Assembly (NCBI RefSeq): GCF_020520425.1 | Contig: NC_079487.1 | Location: 108,844,141-108,908,140 of the forward strand | Reading direction: 5' to 3' | DNA length: 64,000 bases | DNA from: Spinacia oleracea | Lineage: Eukaryota; Streptophyta; Magnoliopsida; Caryophyllales; Amaranthaceae | Shown: one piece after another, positions 43,301 through 56,500 of the stretch | How positions within the stretch are numbered: position 1 is the stretch's first letter | Layout of the letters: every line of letters begins with the position of its first letter | The notes under the pieces: generated by a model | What the model saw: only the letters and a program-made list of their open reading frames with translations | Database searches by the model: none | Told to the model about the DNA's origin: nothing | Program-made: the position numbers and the translations under genes

Positions 43301-46300
43301 ATCCCCAAAGCATGCCAAAGATGAGCAAACTAACTTCCCAACCATGGCCGCACAGACTAATGGTAAAGAAAAGCTAAGCATCAGTTAGACTGATTCCATT
43401 ATTACATTATACTGGCTCCAACTTAAGGTTAAATTAAGGGGAAAGGACGAGGGGTTTTACCGTTTCAATCATTTTCGATCCCATTTACTTGCAAAATTTG
43501 CATCCCTTCTTAGATGTCTCCTCAATCAACATTCAGTAATCGCAGAAATACTAGCTAATAATAGAGGTTCTCGTTAGATTAGTTATCGTATAAGTGCTAC
43601 ATGACACATAAAATTATACACATGTCTTCCTAAGAAAAGTATCCGTAATGGCGCTTGGCCAGGAGTAAACGTTGTGTTCTCTGCTTAAAAGTTGCTGAAT
43701 AAGTAAGAAACTATGTCGCGCATAATCTAGGTCAGATCACAGGGTTTTGTATTACTTTCATAAACCTGACTAGATCGGTGTAAGACACAAGAAATCCATC
43801 AGAAAAATTGATGTTGAGGTCTATACAAGATTTGCCTTTGTCCATTTTCTTCACATGCAAAATAAAACCAACAAAGGCTACAAGTGGGAACAATTAGGCC
43901 ACACAAAATTTCAGGAGGGGTCTCAATATCATGACTAGCTCCCACAACGATATTTTCATTTTGGTGTCTTTCCAAATTCCAACGATCCAACCTATAGCAT
44001 CACTTTGCCAACTTTTGGCTAGTATATGAAGTGAACGGATCATTTCAAATTAGCTAATTGCCTTGTCGTCCTTCCAACCTATGATACCCCCAAAGGACTA
44101 GGAGATGCACTTCAGATTATGAAAAATTCGAGAAGAAAATGACTACCCTTCAATTTGTGAGAATAGTTCAACAAGTAAGTTCGAATGACAGCTATCCTAC
44201 TGTCTCCTGCAAACGCTAATACAGAGTACGTGATTACAAAAATTATCGCTTCTGGAAAACAGAATGGTGATAACAGACTGTGACACTTTCCAACATTTTC
44301 TTTGTTCTTGGTAGTTGGTACACCTTCAAAACACGACTACACAAGTGTACTGAGACAACATTTCCCCAAGCTCAGGCATATTCAGCCATCACACACATTT
44401 CAATTTCATACTATATCTTTTTCTATGAACAACAAACTTCAGATGTCTTCAGCTTGGTTTTGATTCTAACCTGGCTTCCCACCCTCTGTTTTTTTTTCTG
44501 AGTAAGGAACTTCATATCGGTAAGTCCTCTTGGTACAACTCCATATACATATAGTGAAATTATATTCCCTCCGTCAAGATCAAATAATAATCAAATTCTG
44601 GATGTTTGGGAAAAGCTGTCCCCTTTTTTCAAAATAGTACTTCGTAATTACGTTATGTGATTGCACTTTTTCAAGATTTCTCTAACTTAATTTGAGATGG
44701 CTCAACGGCTCAACCACCATAAAAGGTGTTCAGGAAAATCAGGTAATATCGTACGAGTCATTGGGACAATGTGACAGCAATTTCTAGACGAAGAGAGTGT
44801 CTTGTTTTGTGACAAGAGGTAATATTGGCATTCAATCACCAATTAAACCCCAAACTTCAGCAAATTTTTATTGAATAGCCAATTTCAGACTTCTTAAGTA
44901 AATCCACTGCTCACAAAGACACAATTCAGTCTAATCCAAAAAGTGACCCTAAAACGATGATATGTTATACATACTTCAGCTCATTGCTCTAACAAGTACT
45001 CAAACAACGATAACCAGCACAAACATAGCCATATAATCCTCTGAAAACTGAAACTCTTAAGCTGTGTAATCGTTCTAACTTCCGACCCAAGGGAACCCTT
45101 AAATTTTTAGCAATTCTCCAGTCCAATTATAAGTTCAGTGGATGCAAGGACATTAATATAATCGTCCAAAGATACAGTCAGAAACTCAGAGATTTGCAGA
45201 TTGAGTTCTAAAAAGGGGTATTACCACAACATGAGACTAACAATATATGGAGTAAGTTAAACAGATACAAGAACGGTAATGATCCTGAGTTTTTTTGTTA
45301 GGGTTACTGATATCGTTATGTTCCCAGCCTAGCTCCTAATAAGAAACTTTTATCAAAACCAAGGTAATAACTGCTTCTTTTCAGTTATTACATTAGGAAG
45401 AAGAAGGCCCATATTACCAGACAATTATGTGAAATATCTAAAGCCAACAATTGAGAATTCCTCACTTGAATGTCTTTGGTGTTAGCCAATAAACAAGAAA
45501 TAATATGAAAGATGTCAATGACATGTTGATGAAATAGATCACAGTACACTACTAAGGTCTTTCCAATGAAAAAGTGCAGCTTAAACAGCTTCCACCAACT
45601 AACGATAAATATTCTAAACTTATCAATTCCAGAAAGAAGGTCCAGACAGTAACTAGAAGTATATCAATCTTACACCTAAGATCTTAAAAAGCTCCTTCAG
45701 ATTTCTAAGCTTACAAACTCATTTGAGCTGTCTATATTATAACCACAAATCCAGAAATAGCTTCAAGTATTGTATATCACCAAAAATATCAGCACAGACT
45801 AAGCACAATCATCATTCATCAGTAACTTGTTAACAAAATAGACATTGACTTTAGACATCACATAAGCTGTCAACCTTTAAAACATTACTATTGATGAAAA
45901 ACTGATTCTAAATATATCCTCCACTTCACTTGGATATCTCTTACACTGAAATGTTATAGAAAGGGAATAAGGAGATGGAAAAGGTGTCAATATCCAAGTG
46001 CGCCAATCACTTATAAAAATCTCATTGGCCTAACCATAGAATCTACAAGTCATAGAAATCGTTGAATCGATTGGTACAGAATTCCCTACTTATGAAATGA
46101 CTTTACCAATCATCCATTAATGTGACACATAATTTTCTGTACTGCATTAAAAATAAGTCGTAATTGTACATACCTCGCCATCATTCACGAGTGTATATAT
46201 GTTGAACATAACACATAAGTACTGCCACCAGTCTCCAGCCCATGGTCCCAAGTTTCAGTATTTCCATTTTGCATAAGCAAATAGCTCACATTGACCTACA

Positions 46301-47629
46301 TAGTCACATCGATACCTGTAAGTTCCATGTCATCTGAAGAACACTACAAATTAACAACTGATGTATAAGCAAGCCTCTTACCACACTAGCTACAGTTTTA
46401 AAAAAGATGGTTGAGGCCTGTAAAATAAGTCACATCTGAAGAGCTATATAGGTGCTTATGCTGTTAGTGTTAGCCTGTTATCCAGTCAAGTCAAAGCAAA
46501 ACTTTTTCTTCATTCGTATCAAAAACACTGATTTTGAAGCTTTTACTTAACATAGATCCCTTATACAGTTATACCATTGGCTTCACGAAGAGAAGATCTA
46601 GAGATCACTTTCCAGTTTTTTGTATGGCTAGAAAATAGTAAACTCTAATCTGAAGCATAGACCTATCATGTGCATCTATCTAATCATTAAAGATCTTGTG
46701 TATGTTAATAGGCATCTCCTCTGGTAAAAAGACTAAAAATATACTTGTACTATAATGCAAGACCCCAGTAGAATTCACAAAAAACATCCCTTGAAGAGTT
46801 TACCAAAATGTTCAAATGAAGACAATGCAATGCATTATCCTAGTCAAAGTACTCATTAAATATGTGACCAAGTTGGATATGCCAGAAATTTACTGGCAAA
46901 TGCCACTTCCATTTGCATTATGTCACAATTCTAGCAACAGTAAACAATAAACATGACATCATTTTAAAGCCTCGATTACTCAATTGGTTTTAGAGAAACG
47001 AAGGACAGGCAACTCCTATTGTCAATTTTATCCGCGACATATTGGCAAAAAATTCTAGTCCTTGTGTTACTTTGTATCCGGAAGATTAGGAGATGGATCA
47101 TCACAATACAACCACATGTTCACGTTCCCAAAATAACATCAGCTATATGATATGTACGGAGAATTCAATAGTGAAAGGAAGTCCACTAGAAAAAATTAGA
47201 ACATGTTAGGGTAACCCCACTCAATAATCCATATAGTCTATTAGACCTCAACTAATCCGGATTTGAACCATTACCAACTAATCTAATCAAAAGTCGGTAA
47301 TATAAACTAACTATGATCAAAAAGTTCAATCAAGAAGCCACTCGTACCAGAAAATTACTAAAATATTCTCCTACTTCGTAACTGAAATTCGAAAACGCTC
47401 CGATATAGACTAGAAATGTCTAAAATGATCCGGACTCTCTTATTGTCGTTACATATCAAACGACAAAAATTTTCGACGAAATTCCATAGATCGGGTCATC
47501 TAAAATTGCATCATCTCTTCGATTTAACTCTACAATGTACACAATTCTTATACGAAAACTGCTCTTCAGAATTCGTTTAAAATTAAATAATTAAAACATA
47601 TTGTGAAACCTGAAATGAATAATCCATAC

Positions 47630-48060
47630 CTCTTTCAAAATTCGCTGCAATCGTTTCATCGTCAAATAGATATGAGAACGTGTGAATTGTGATACACTCG
47701 TTAAAATTCGTTCATCTGAAAAAAAAATCACCATAACAGAAATTTAAGAAAAACATAACGACAACTTTACATCAATTAATTTCGAAATAATTCATATTAA
47801 AATTGCAAAAACAAAACAAAAATCAGAAGGAAATCTATCTCAATTATCAGTTTAATCGTGTATTAGCAAAATTCTCATGTAATGTATGTACCTAATTTAT
47901 GATTATGACCTAGAAAATCTTCAGTATGAATATAATGTCTGGAATTCAGATAAAAAATGATGCAACAGTTTCAATTTCGTTACCTCATTGACCACGATTG
48001 CCGAACATTTGGTCCGGCATTGCACGCCGTCATCTCGTCGGCGACGCAAATTCACGTTTC
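47630..48060 (-). other. Possible spliced 5' end of a - strand transcript
   Basis: On the - strand a GC-richer block (about 48060-47984) ends at a donor-like AG|GTAACG. A second block (47715-47630) is bounded by a strong acceptor (TTTTTTTTTCAG) and a donor-like GAG|GTATGG. The second block is open in one frame (ERILTSVSQFTRSHIYLTMK...). The frames do not join cleanly across the first junction, so these may be leader exons. No downstream coding exons were found until the HLH gene 10.6 kb away. Confidence 0.3.
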
Positions 48061-48347
48061 CCCTCTCTCTCCTCGGATTCATGAAATTGAATGATTGTGA
48101 AAAGGATTAGTTACAGTGAATATTCATATGTACTGCAGACTGCAGTAGTGGCGCAAATTTTCCCTCGTTTCTCTGTTGTTTCAACCTTAGTCATCTGTAC
48201 GCCTGACACTTTGGCGTTTACGACACTTGTGTAGTTGTGTTTGTATTCTTGTGTATGTATAGTTTGGGCTTCGTAGTTCATTCACCAAATTGGTAGGGCT
48301 TTACGATTACATCCATTGGGTCATTTGGTAAGTTGGTAAAGGTACAA

Positions 48348-48445
48348 AAGCTTTTGTATAAGACCGTCTAACGGTTAGACCACTATTATGGTACTAACTA
48401 AACTAGTGTAAAACATAACTAAAGTAATTAAATCGTAACTAATGG
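48348..48445. mobile_element. Half copy of the 11728-type MULE MITE
   Basis: ACAAAAGCTTTTGTATAAGA, then CGTCTAACGGTTAGACCACT and CTAACTAAACTAGTGTAAAA, match one arm of the element at 11728-12161 (reverse complement of about 12065-12161). The other arm is missing, and the copy runs into the gypsy LTR at about 48446. Confidence 0.7.
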
Positions 48446-49162
48446 TTAGAGCAGGGCACAGCGCGCGCTGGCGCGAGAGAGCGAGCGAGGGAGTGCGGGC
48501 GCTGGCGCGCGAGGGGCGAGAGAGGGAGTGTGGGTGTGACTGGCGCAAGCAACGCACACAGCAGCAACAATAACGGCACAGCAGCAGCGCAAGGGGCGCG
48601 CTGGCTGGGCTCGAGCAAGAGAGTGGGCGAGAACGTGGGGCGAGCAACAAGGGCACGAGCAGCACACGAGGCACGACAGTGCTCGTGCTGTGCGTGCGGG
48701 TGAACCGGACCAAAGAGGAGAGAGAAGGAGGAGTGTTGAGCAAGAAAGAGAGAAAAGGGTTTATGACAAAATAGGGGGTCATTTAATGATGAGGAGTCCT
48801 ATTTATAGGCTCCTTATTGTTAATGGGCTAGGCTTAGGAAATTAGAATTGGGCTTAGGGAATTAAATGATTGGGCTAACTTAGGACTTGAATTAAATACT
48901 TTTGATTGGGCTCGTTTAATAAAACGAACTGGACTTTTCATTTAAAACCCGAAGCCTTTAAAAATCATTTGCAACTCATTTAATTTCCCGACTCAAGAAT
49001 TAAATTCGTTTCGTAATTAACTAAAATAATAAATATTCTAATTAATTAAAATACATTAAATGCAATGCATTTAAATATTATTTAAATGCTAATAAATCGT
49101 AAAATGTTTTATAAATATAATAAAATATACTTATAAATACTATAAAAATACGAGGTATTACA
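48446..49162 (-). repeat. Ty3-gypsy 3' LTR with GC-rich block
   Basis: On the - strand it starts TGTAATACCTCGTATTTTTA right after the polypurine tract TTTTAAGGAGGGTAGAC (49163-49179). It has a TATA box (CCTATAAATAGG, about 48806-48817) and then a GC-rich block at 48720-48450. The left boundary, next to the half MITE, is approximate. Frames in the GC-rich block are artefacts of composition. Confidence 0.7.
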
Positions 49163-49433
49163 GTCTACCCTCCTTAAAAGAAGTTTCGTCCCGAAACTTG
49201 GGTAAGAAAATCAAAATTCAACTCAACACTTGAGACTTTCTGAGACTTTCAATACGTTCATTTACAAAAGTTTTAAGTTGTTGTACTCTTTACATGATTA
49301 AACAGGACAATAATAAGTGCAAATTCAATAAAAAGCACTAAATTGAGCATAAAATGGGGGAAAACAAGGTAAAAAGCGTGAAATTCTACCGCACTCTACC
49401 CCCCTTAAAAGACACGAGTTACGACCCCGTAAC

Positions 49434-50378
49434 TCAACTAACCTCGGGAAAAAGCTCGGGATATTTCTTTCTCATTTCGTCCTCCGCTTCCCAAGTGGCT
49501 TCCTCATATTCTTGATTAGACCACAACACTTTGACAATTTTCACATCTTTAGTACGCGTACTACGCACTTTGCTATCAAGGATTTTGACAGGTCTTTCCT
49601 CAAAGGTTAGACTTTGGTCTAATTCTATGGTCTCCGGTTGCAACACATGCGATTTATCCGGGATATATTTCCTTAACTGAGATATGTGGAACACATTATG
49701 CACTATATGCAAGTCCATAGGCAAGGCTAGTCTATAGGCTACCTTTCCGATTCTTTCTAAGATCTCATATGGGCCTATGTACTTAGGGCTTAACTTCCCT
49801 TTCTTTCCAAATCTCATGACACATTTCATTGGTGACACTTTGAGCAACACTTTATCACCTATGTTGAACTCTTCATCCCAACGTTTCAAGTCTGCATAAC
49901 TCTTTTGGCAATCCTGCGCCGCTTGAATCTTTGATTGGATGGTTCGGATTTGGTTCATGGTGTCCTCTATCATTTGAGGTCCCAACACTACGGTTTCACT
50001 AATATCGTTCCAACAAAGTGGACTTCTACACTTTCGTCCATACAGAGCCTCAAATGGTGTCATTCCAATGCTAGCATGATAGCTATTGTTATAGGAAAAC
50101 TCAATCAAATCTAGGCTATCTTCTCAACTTCCTTGGAAATCAATAACGCATGCCCGAAGCATGTCCTCCAGGGTTTGGATAGTCCTTTCAGTTTGTCCAT
50201 CCGTGGCTGGGTGGAAGGCTGTACTCATTTCCAATGTCATACCAAAGCTCTTCTGCACACTTTTCCAGAAATTCGAAAGAAACCTTGAATCCCTATCTGA
50301 TACGATATCCTTAGGAACTCCATGTAACCTCACAACATTCTTAATGTAGGCTTTAGCAAGTTGTTCCATCTTCCAGGT
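49434..50378 (-). pseudogene. Ty3-gypsy integrase C-terminus with chromodomain
   Basis: The - strand frame 50369-50124 gives the end of the integrase core (DIVSDRDSRFLSNFW, FHPATDGQTERTIQTLEDML). After one break at about 50120, frame 50108-49434 gives IEFSYNNSYHASIGMTPFEA, LYGRKCRSPLCW, the GPF-like YIGPYEILERIGKVAYRL and a C-terminal chromodomain (ILDSKVRSTRTKDVKIVKVL, WEAEDEMRKKYPELF). This is the layout of plant chromoviruses, whose chromodomain guides integration. Everything upstream (gag, protease, RT, first half of integrase) is missing beyond about 50378. Confidence 0.9.
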
Positions 50379-50574
50379 TTGACTTTAATTTGAAAGGCTA
50401 ATTGGAAGTGTTTGGTTAGGAGATATTTGGAAGAGAATTTTTGAGGTGAAAAACTAATTCTGAAAAAGCTTAACATAGGAGCTTTTCCAATTAGAGATTT
50501 GACAAAATGAATGTAAAATGACTACTTTGTCCTAGCCAAATAGAACCTAATAATGTATACCTAGTCTATACCTA
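50379..50574. other. Spacer after the gypsy breakpoint
   Basis: Unrelated AT-rich DNA begins sharply after the integrase frame. The phrase AGTGTTTGGTTAGGAG resembles GGTGTTTGGTTATAAG at about 43072. No gene seen. Confidence 0.35.
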
Positions 50575-51017
50575 GTATTTAAAAAGGAAAACCAATTACT
50601 ATTATATGACAAGTGTCGCCTCCATCTTATTGATTATTATATGACAAGTGTTGCTTCCATCTTTCATCCATATATTTTTTTCTTCTTCCAATTCTCCTTT
50701 TGTGGTTTGTTATACGAATTACTTATTTTACAGCTTCAACAACGTAACTCATTCACTTTATCTTGCTCATTCAACATCAATTCACCATTTAATTGTTACA
50801 TTTGATCACTCAACCTCGTCCCCTCCATTTCTCGCTTTAACACTTATAGTTCACCATCTAACTTATACGGATTATATTTTCCAACTTTCAAATTTCACCT
50901 CTATATAAATCATGTATTCACACTAAAATCGCAAACCCTCAATAAAATTAGCACTTTAAAAGACGGCTTAATAACCACTATATAAGTGCTCGTTCATTGA
51001 ACGGGCTCAAAAGCTAG
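50575..51017 (+). mobile_element. Possible small Helitron A
   Basis: The left end TCTATACCTAGTATTTAAAA and the right end with a stem-loop (GCTCGTTC att GAACGGGC), then CTCAAAAGCTAG followed by T, fit the plant Helitron pattern (5'-TC, 3' hairpin, CTRR). Helitrons make no target duplication, so the ends rest on motif only. The 5' flanking base is G, not the expected A. Confidence 0.38.
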
Positions 51018-51024
51018 TTTCAAT

Positions 51025-51942
51025 CTATACTTCTATCTATAATATTATTAAATCTCCAAGACAGAGCATGTCACGCTGCCATGTGTCACTTTTTCAAATT
51101 ATGACAAGGCGACACATCAACAATGACATGTAGGGTGTGCTTTTAATATTTATAAACAAAATTAATGTTTTTGTTAGGGTTCGAACACAAGACCAACAAT
51201 AAGTATAGTAGAAAACTTATCATCTTAGCTAAGTATTAGTTATGCCTTTAAACTCTACTTAAATATATTTAAGTTGGATATGATTAGTGTGTATTTATAC
51301 TGTTTTTCACATGTTTTATGTTATTTGCTATTATCACAACATAGTGATTATAAGAAAATGTAATTTTGCTACCATTATTAGAAATGGTTTCAAATAATTA
51401 CTACATCTTTAATTTGTCCATCTTTCAAATACAATAGAGCTGCTGTCAAAAAAAAAATACAATAGAGCATGTTTTTTCATTCGATCATTAGTCAACAATG
51501 GTGTTAGCATATATGGATCATAACATATATACAAGACATTAATTAGATATTAGATATGATTACAAATACGAGCAATCCAAAAAGAATGAAGAACACTATT
51601 ACTAAAAAATGATACTACGTACACTGGTGGATCTTGGACACTGTTATGGGGGGGGGGGGGGGGGCAGTAGAACAATTAAGCAACACAATATGCAATTTAT
51701 ACAATTATACACAAATTTTAGAGGGGGCGTAACTAAAATTGCACTACACATTTTTTCGCTCGGGGGATCCGCCACTGACTACGTACAACACATGACATCC
51801 AAATAAAAGAAACGATTGCGGGATATTTATTATAAAAAAAAAAGTCAAACTCGCATACGAACACGTGTAAACAATGCGTAGAAAAATACTTCATATAGTA
51901 TTAAACATTGTAACCCAGACCATCGCCCGAGGTAAACACTAG
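51025..51942 (+). mobile_element. Possible small Helitron B
   Basis: It begins TCTATACTTCTATCTATAAT only a few bases after Helitron A ends and could end at ...GGTAAACACTAG|T (51942). The 3' hairpin is weak. No Rep/helicase coding region is present. Confidence 0.28.
51648..51664. repeat. (G)17 run
   Basis: An uninterrupted run of 17 G, prone to length change and sequencing error. Confidence 0.85.
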
Positions 51943-53149
51943 TTTTAATATTAAATTTGGTGTTGGACTCTCAATTCAATCACTAGCTAGTTCAATTATA
52001 TTATTTAGATTTATTTGTTTGAATTTATTTTAACTTAATTAAAAAAGAATAATAAGTTCGGATCATAAGTTCAGTTAAGTTCATACAAAATAAATTCATA
52101 TAAGTTTTGCAAAATTAAGTTTTAATTATTCAAATAAATTGACACATTGTAAACACACACTTTCAGTATGGAAATAAAAGATTCAAAATATGTAACAAAA
52201 TATGAATTTATTGATTTTGATTAGATCTGCACTTTAATTGAATTTGACTTGGCTTACAAACTAACTAACCTTATATGCACGCGATGCGTGTGAGATGCTC
52301 CCCTTGTTGCCTTGGACTTTCTAACTATACTAATCGTGTTAAATGCGGAGTATAAGGCACCTCATGTTTGGTTGATCTTAATTCTCGTGATTGGTCAACG
52401 TAAAGTTGTATAGTTATCTTCCCTGTGTATAGTAATTTTACGCAGTGTAGGAAAATAGAATATTAATTTTTTATCGCTTCCTTAATTTAAGATAGTTTCC
52501 CTAATTTCTATTCACTGTTGAGAGATAAAAAATCATTTACTATTAATTCAATTTTGCTTATTAATACAATGCAACTAATTAGCTACTTCATTATTTACTT
52601 ACTTTTTAATTAATTCAATTTAATTATCAATGAAATGGGGGGTATTTTAGTCTTTTTATGTGGACACCAAGCATTCCCCTATTCCCTTAGATATATTTTT
52701 GTCATGAAAAGAGCTTTTTTTTAATTTAATTTTTAGAATTTGAATGTTATTGTTAATACACTATTTTTAGATGTCATTAAATTTCTTATAGCAAGTATGT
52801 TGAGTAAAACATTACCAAGGTCATTAAACTTTCAATAAAAGGTCAGTTTAGTCCCTCAACTTTGAAAAGTGTCAGTTTAGTCCCTCGAAATGGATGGAAT
52901 CAACTAATTTCGTTAACATCGTTTGGTTTTCCGTTAAATTGATTAAAATAATTATAAAACTACTTTTTTTTTTTAAAATGTAAAAATAATTTGAAACAAC
53001 TGATTTTGATTATTACTTAGCCTTTTCATTTGCTTTTTCACATTTACACTTTTCATCTTCCCCACTTCTAGGTTCTTCCACTCATTTTTTTTTTCGGTAA
53101 TTTTTTTACCGTTCCCAACCCTATTTCTGCCCTTTTCACTTGTCACTGA
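51943..53149. other. AT-rich intergenic DNA
   Basis: No exon seen. At 52810-52900 the phrase GTCAGTTTAGTCCCTC occurs twice in 40 bp, a common plant repeat text. A GCACGCGATGCGTGTG stem at about 52278 resembles a Helitron hairpin but lacks CTAG after it. Confidence 0.35.
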
Positions 53150-56100
53150 TAAATGGGATACTAATGCACCTCTTGTTCTTGCCTTGTCAAAACTATCTGA
53201 AGAGTTACAAGTATGGAATAAGGAGGTATTTGGTAATGTCTTTAAAAGAAAACAAACCTTCCTAGCACGACTTTTAGAAATCCAGTTAGCCCTCTCGAGC
53301 AAATTCAACGTTTATCTCATGGAACTTGAGCTCCAACTACAACGAGGACTAGATGAAGTCCTTAATCAAGAGAAAACTTTTTGGTACCAGAAATCGCGTG
53401 TTGAATGGATCAAGAAATAAAGATAGGAATACAACATTCTTCCAATCGAGTACCATTATTCGGAGATAGAGGAACAAAATTGTTGCAATATAGAACGATG
53501 GCGCTTGGATCAATGACAATATAATAGTGAGATCAAAATCAAAGTGTCAACTACTTCTCCGAATTGTTTACACGGAGGAAGGGGACTCCCTGAACTTTCA
53601 TTCCTGAACTTTTAGTGCAAGACTGGAACTACTATCTCTCCCCTTCACCAAGTTCCATGTTGATTACGTAGTGAAGAATATGGTTGCCCTCAAAGCACCA
53701 GGTCCAGGTGGATATGAAGCCATTTTCTACCAAAAAACTGGGAAACTGTGGCGAGAAATGTTTATGAGATGGTGATTCAAGTGCTAGAAGGTAAAGGCAT
53801 GCCACCTACTTTTAAATGACACTCACATTGTTCTCATCTCTAAGGTGGATAAACCGGAGATGGAAACCCAATTTCGGCCCATATGCCTCTGTAATGTTGC
53901 ATATAAAATCATTACAAAGGTAATTATAAATCGAATTAAGCCTCTGCTCCCGAACCTCATCTCGAATACACAAGCAAGTTTCATCCCAGGGAGACAAATC
54001 ACGGATAACATAGTGATTGTACAAGAGGTACTACATACTATAAGAAGAAAACAGGGAGGAAAGGGATACATGGTCATTAAAATAGACTTTGAGAAAGCCT
54101 ATAACCGTCTAAGATGGTCCTTTATTCGTGATACACTACTCCAAATGAATATGTCATACCTACTTGTTAATGTAATCATGGAGTGTCTTCTCAGCCTCAT
54201 TGCATGTACTATGGAATGGGGAACCAGCACATAGCTTCAAGCCATCTCGAGCAATCCGACAAGGTGATCCTCTCTCCCCGCACCTCTTTGTCATGTGTAT
54301 GGAGAGACTATACCAGACAATTGATGAATCCATCATCAACAATAAATGAAAACCAATTCGTGCGAGTAGAAATGGACCCTTGTTGTCCAATCTATTCATC
54401 TCCGAGTGAGCAAGCAATAATCATCCAAGAATGCTTGGATCGGTTATGTTGAGCCTCTGGACAGACAATCATTCTACCAAAATCGAGAGTATATTACTCA
54501 AAAAAAATGTACCAGCTTCAAAACAGGCGAACATTAGTGCGATCTTATGTATCTAGGAATGCCAACGCTCACAAGTAGGATCACGTACTAGGGAGACATT
54601 CAGTCACCTACGGGAGAAAATAGATCGAAGATTTGCAGTCTGGAAAACGAAATATCTATCACTAGCATGCCACATCACATTGGCAAAATCCATACTAACA
54701 GCCATTAATTCGATGCAGATGGCTAAATATCCCGAGAACAATTTGTGATGACGTGGATAGTCGTACAAGGAGATTGTATGGGGGAAATGAAGAAAAAAGA
54801 GGGGTACACCTTCTCGTGGGAACTACTCCAAAAACCTAAAGAACACGAAGGTGTTGGGAAAAGGTCCTTAAGTAAGGTTAATGCGACATTTTTGACAAAT
54901 TTGGGATGGTGTGTCTTGAATGAACCTAATGCACTATGGTCAAGGATTCTACGAGCTAAGTATTATAAGGTTCGATGTGATATCGACATGTTCGAACCTA
55001 AGGCATATGGCTCGAATGTGTGGAAGGGCATCACTGAAAATGCCAAGACACTTGGAGAGGGCATGAGAATGGTTGTGGGGAATGAATCACGTATGCTTCA
55101 CTGGGATCATAAATGGGTCTCAGATACTCCCGTAAGCAACCTAACCACACAACAAATTCCAATGGTGATAGCAGGGGCAAATGTAGAAGAGATGCGGGAG
55201 CATGAATGTGGATGGAAGTGGGATGTCTTCGCACCATTTATATCGTTTGACACTTTAAAATTGTTGCAAGCTTATGAGCTCAAGAATAACCCTAGTATTG
55301 GTGATCTGGTTTACTGGAAAGATGGCCCAAAGGGGCGATTTTCTATCAAATCAACTCTACAAATTATGAGGCATGAGGGTGACACCCTAGATGAAATAAA
55401 GTGAAATGTAATTTGGAATGCCCCAGTTTAACAATGGATCAGATCTTTCTTATGGCTTGCGTGCCATGAGAAAATACTTGGTAACCTCAACCGTTTCAAA
55501 AGGAACGTACATGACAAATGACCCACATTGCTTCATTTGTGGGGGCGAAGAAGAATCATGGGTCCACATATTGTGTGATTGTCCTGCTGCCAAAGTTGTG
55601 TGGACGAAACTTGAAGGTTTATCCATAGACCAATCCTTCTGGCAAGAAAATATAAAAGAGTGGATTGCCTCAAATTTGAAAGACAAAGCTGACGAGAAAG
55701 AAGAACGCTAGCCTACTTTCTTTGTCCTAACAATTTGGTGGCTTTGGAAATGGCGCCATTGTCATGTGTTTGGGCGAGCTAGGGAAATACCAGTGGACGT
55801 GGGAGCATTTTTGCAGGTCAAATTTGACGAGACTACATACTGCTTGGCAGAATTGAGGGAAGATAGTAGCAACAAGCAAGGTAACAAAACCATTGCACAT
55901 ATCTCATGACAGTCTACTAGGGATGGGTGATACATTTTGAACTATGACGGTGCAACAAAAGGATCCCCAGACCCTTCAGGGGGAGGTGCAGTTATACGAG
56001 ACCACACATGCAAATTCATCTCAACATTACTAGCCAATTTTGGTAGGTATGCGGCTTTTAGAGCAGAAGTGTTAGCCTCGACAAGAGGGGTTGAATTGGC

Positions 56101-56500
56101 TCGGAACTTGCAGATTAGCCAAATAGAGATTCAATTTGATAGTCTTTCGTGTGAGTAAGCTCTCCAAAGCAAGAGAACATGTTGTGGTGGTTGTGCCCAC
56201 TGCCCATGACATCAACTATGTACACAATTTGCTTGAAATGACAGATGGGAAGGTGCGTGTGGCTCATGTTTATCGTGTGGGAAATAGAGGAGCAGATTGG
56301 CTTGATAATCAAGGGGTAACACAAGAAAATAATTTACTTATCTTAGAAAATATTCCGATAGGTCTTCGTAGAATTTTAAAGGAGGATGTTCGAGGGGTAG
56401 CTTTCACTAGATTCATACCTCCATAGTTAGCTGTTGTATTAGTTTTTGCTTCTGCTTTGTTTTATTTTATTATTTACTTCTTCTGAATAAAAAAAAATGA
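53150..56500 (+). mobile_element. L1-type LINE, decayed and 5' truncated
   Basis: Successive + strand pieces follow the order of a plant LINE ORF2: pre-RT region, reverse transcriptase, zf-RVT, RNase H. A short A-rich end (AATAAAAAAAAATG, about 56487-56500) is the likely tail. The apurinic endonuclease and ORF1 are missing. No target duplication was found. Confidence 0.85.
53161..56426 (+). pseudogene. LINE ORF2 remnant (RT, zf-RVT, RNase H)
   Basis: Pre-RT: SKLSEELQVWNKEVFGNVFK (53184). RT: FRPICLCNVAYKIITKVIIN, RIKPLLPNLISNTQASFIPG, RQITDNIVIVQE and KIDFEKAYNRLRWSF (53869-54120). The FADD-type catalytic box expected near 54400 is not intact. After shifts, LTNLGWCVLNEPNALWSRIL (54890) leads to the zf-RVT area, with CFICGGEEESWVHILCDCPA near 55530. 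RNase H starts NYDGATKGSPDPSGGGAVIR (55937), with the first catalytic Asp. At least six frame breaks exclude function. Confidence 0.85.

Larger units (their letters stand above)
37061..47629. other. 10.5-kb gene desert
   Basis: No exon set, transposon coding region or clean terminal repeat found on either strand. Frames of 60-105 codons (such as 42044-42361, 43077-43388 and, on the - strand, 43799-43990) lack any known motif and have no plausible splice partners. Base composition is fairly even, with few MITEs compared with the flanks. It could be regulatory DNA of the HLH gene, a long 5' intron of a - strand transcript, or very old repeats. Confidence 0.45.

Noticed and set aside
43077..43388. 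103-codon + strand frame
   Set aside because: Starts in a poly-A/T tract, has no recognisable domain and no splice partners.
44568..44660. CCCTCCGTCAAGATCAAATA, a Stowaway-like end
   Set aside because: No matching inverted end or TA duplication was found within 500 bp.
48375..48782. 135- and 73-codon - strand frames rich in Arg/Ala/Ser
   Set aside because: Overlapping open frames in the GC-rich part of the gypsy LTR; composition artefact.
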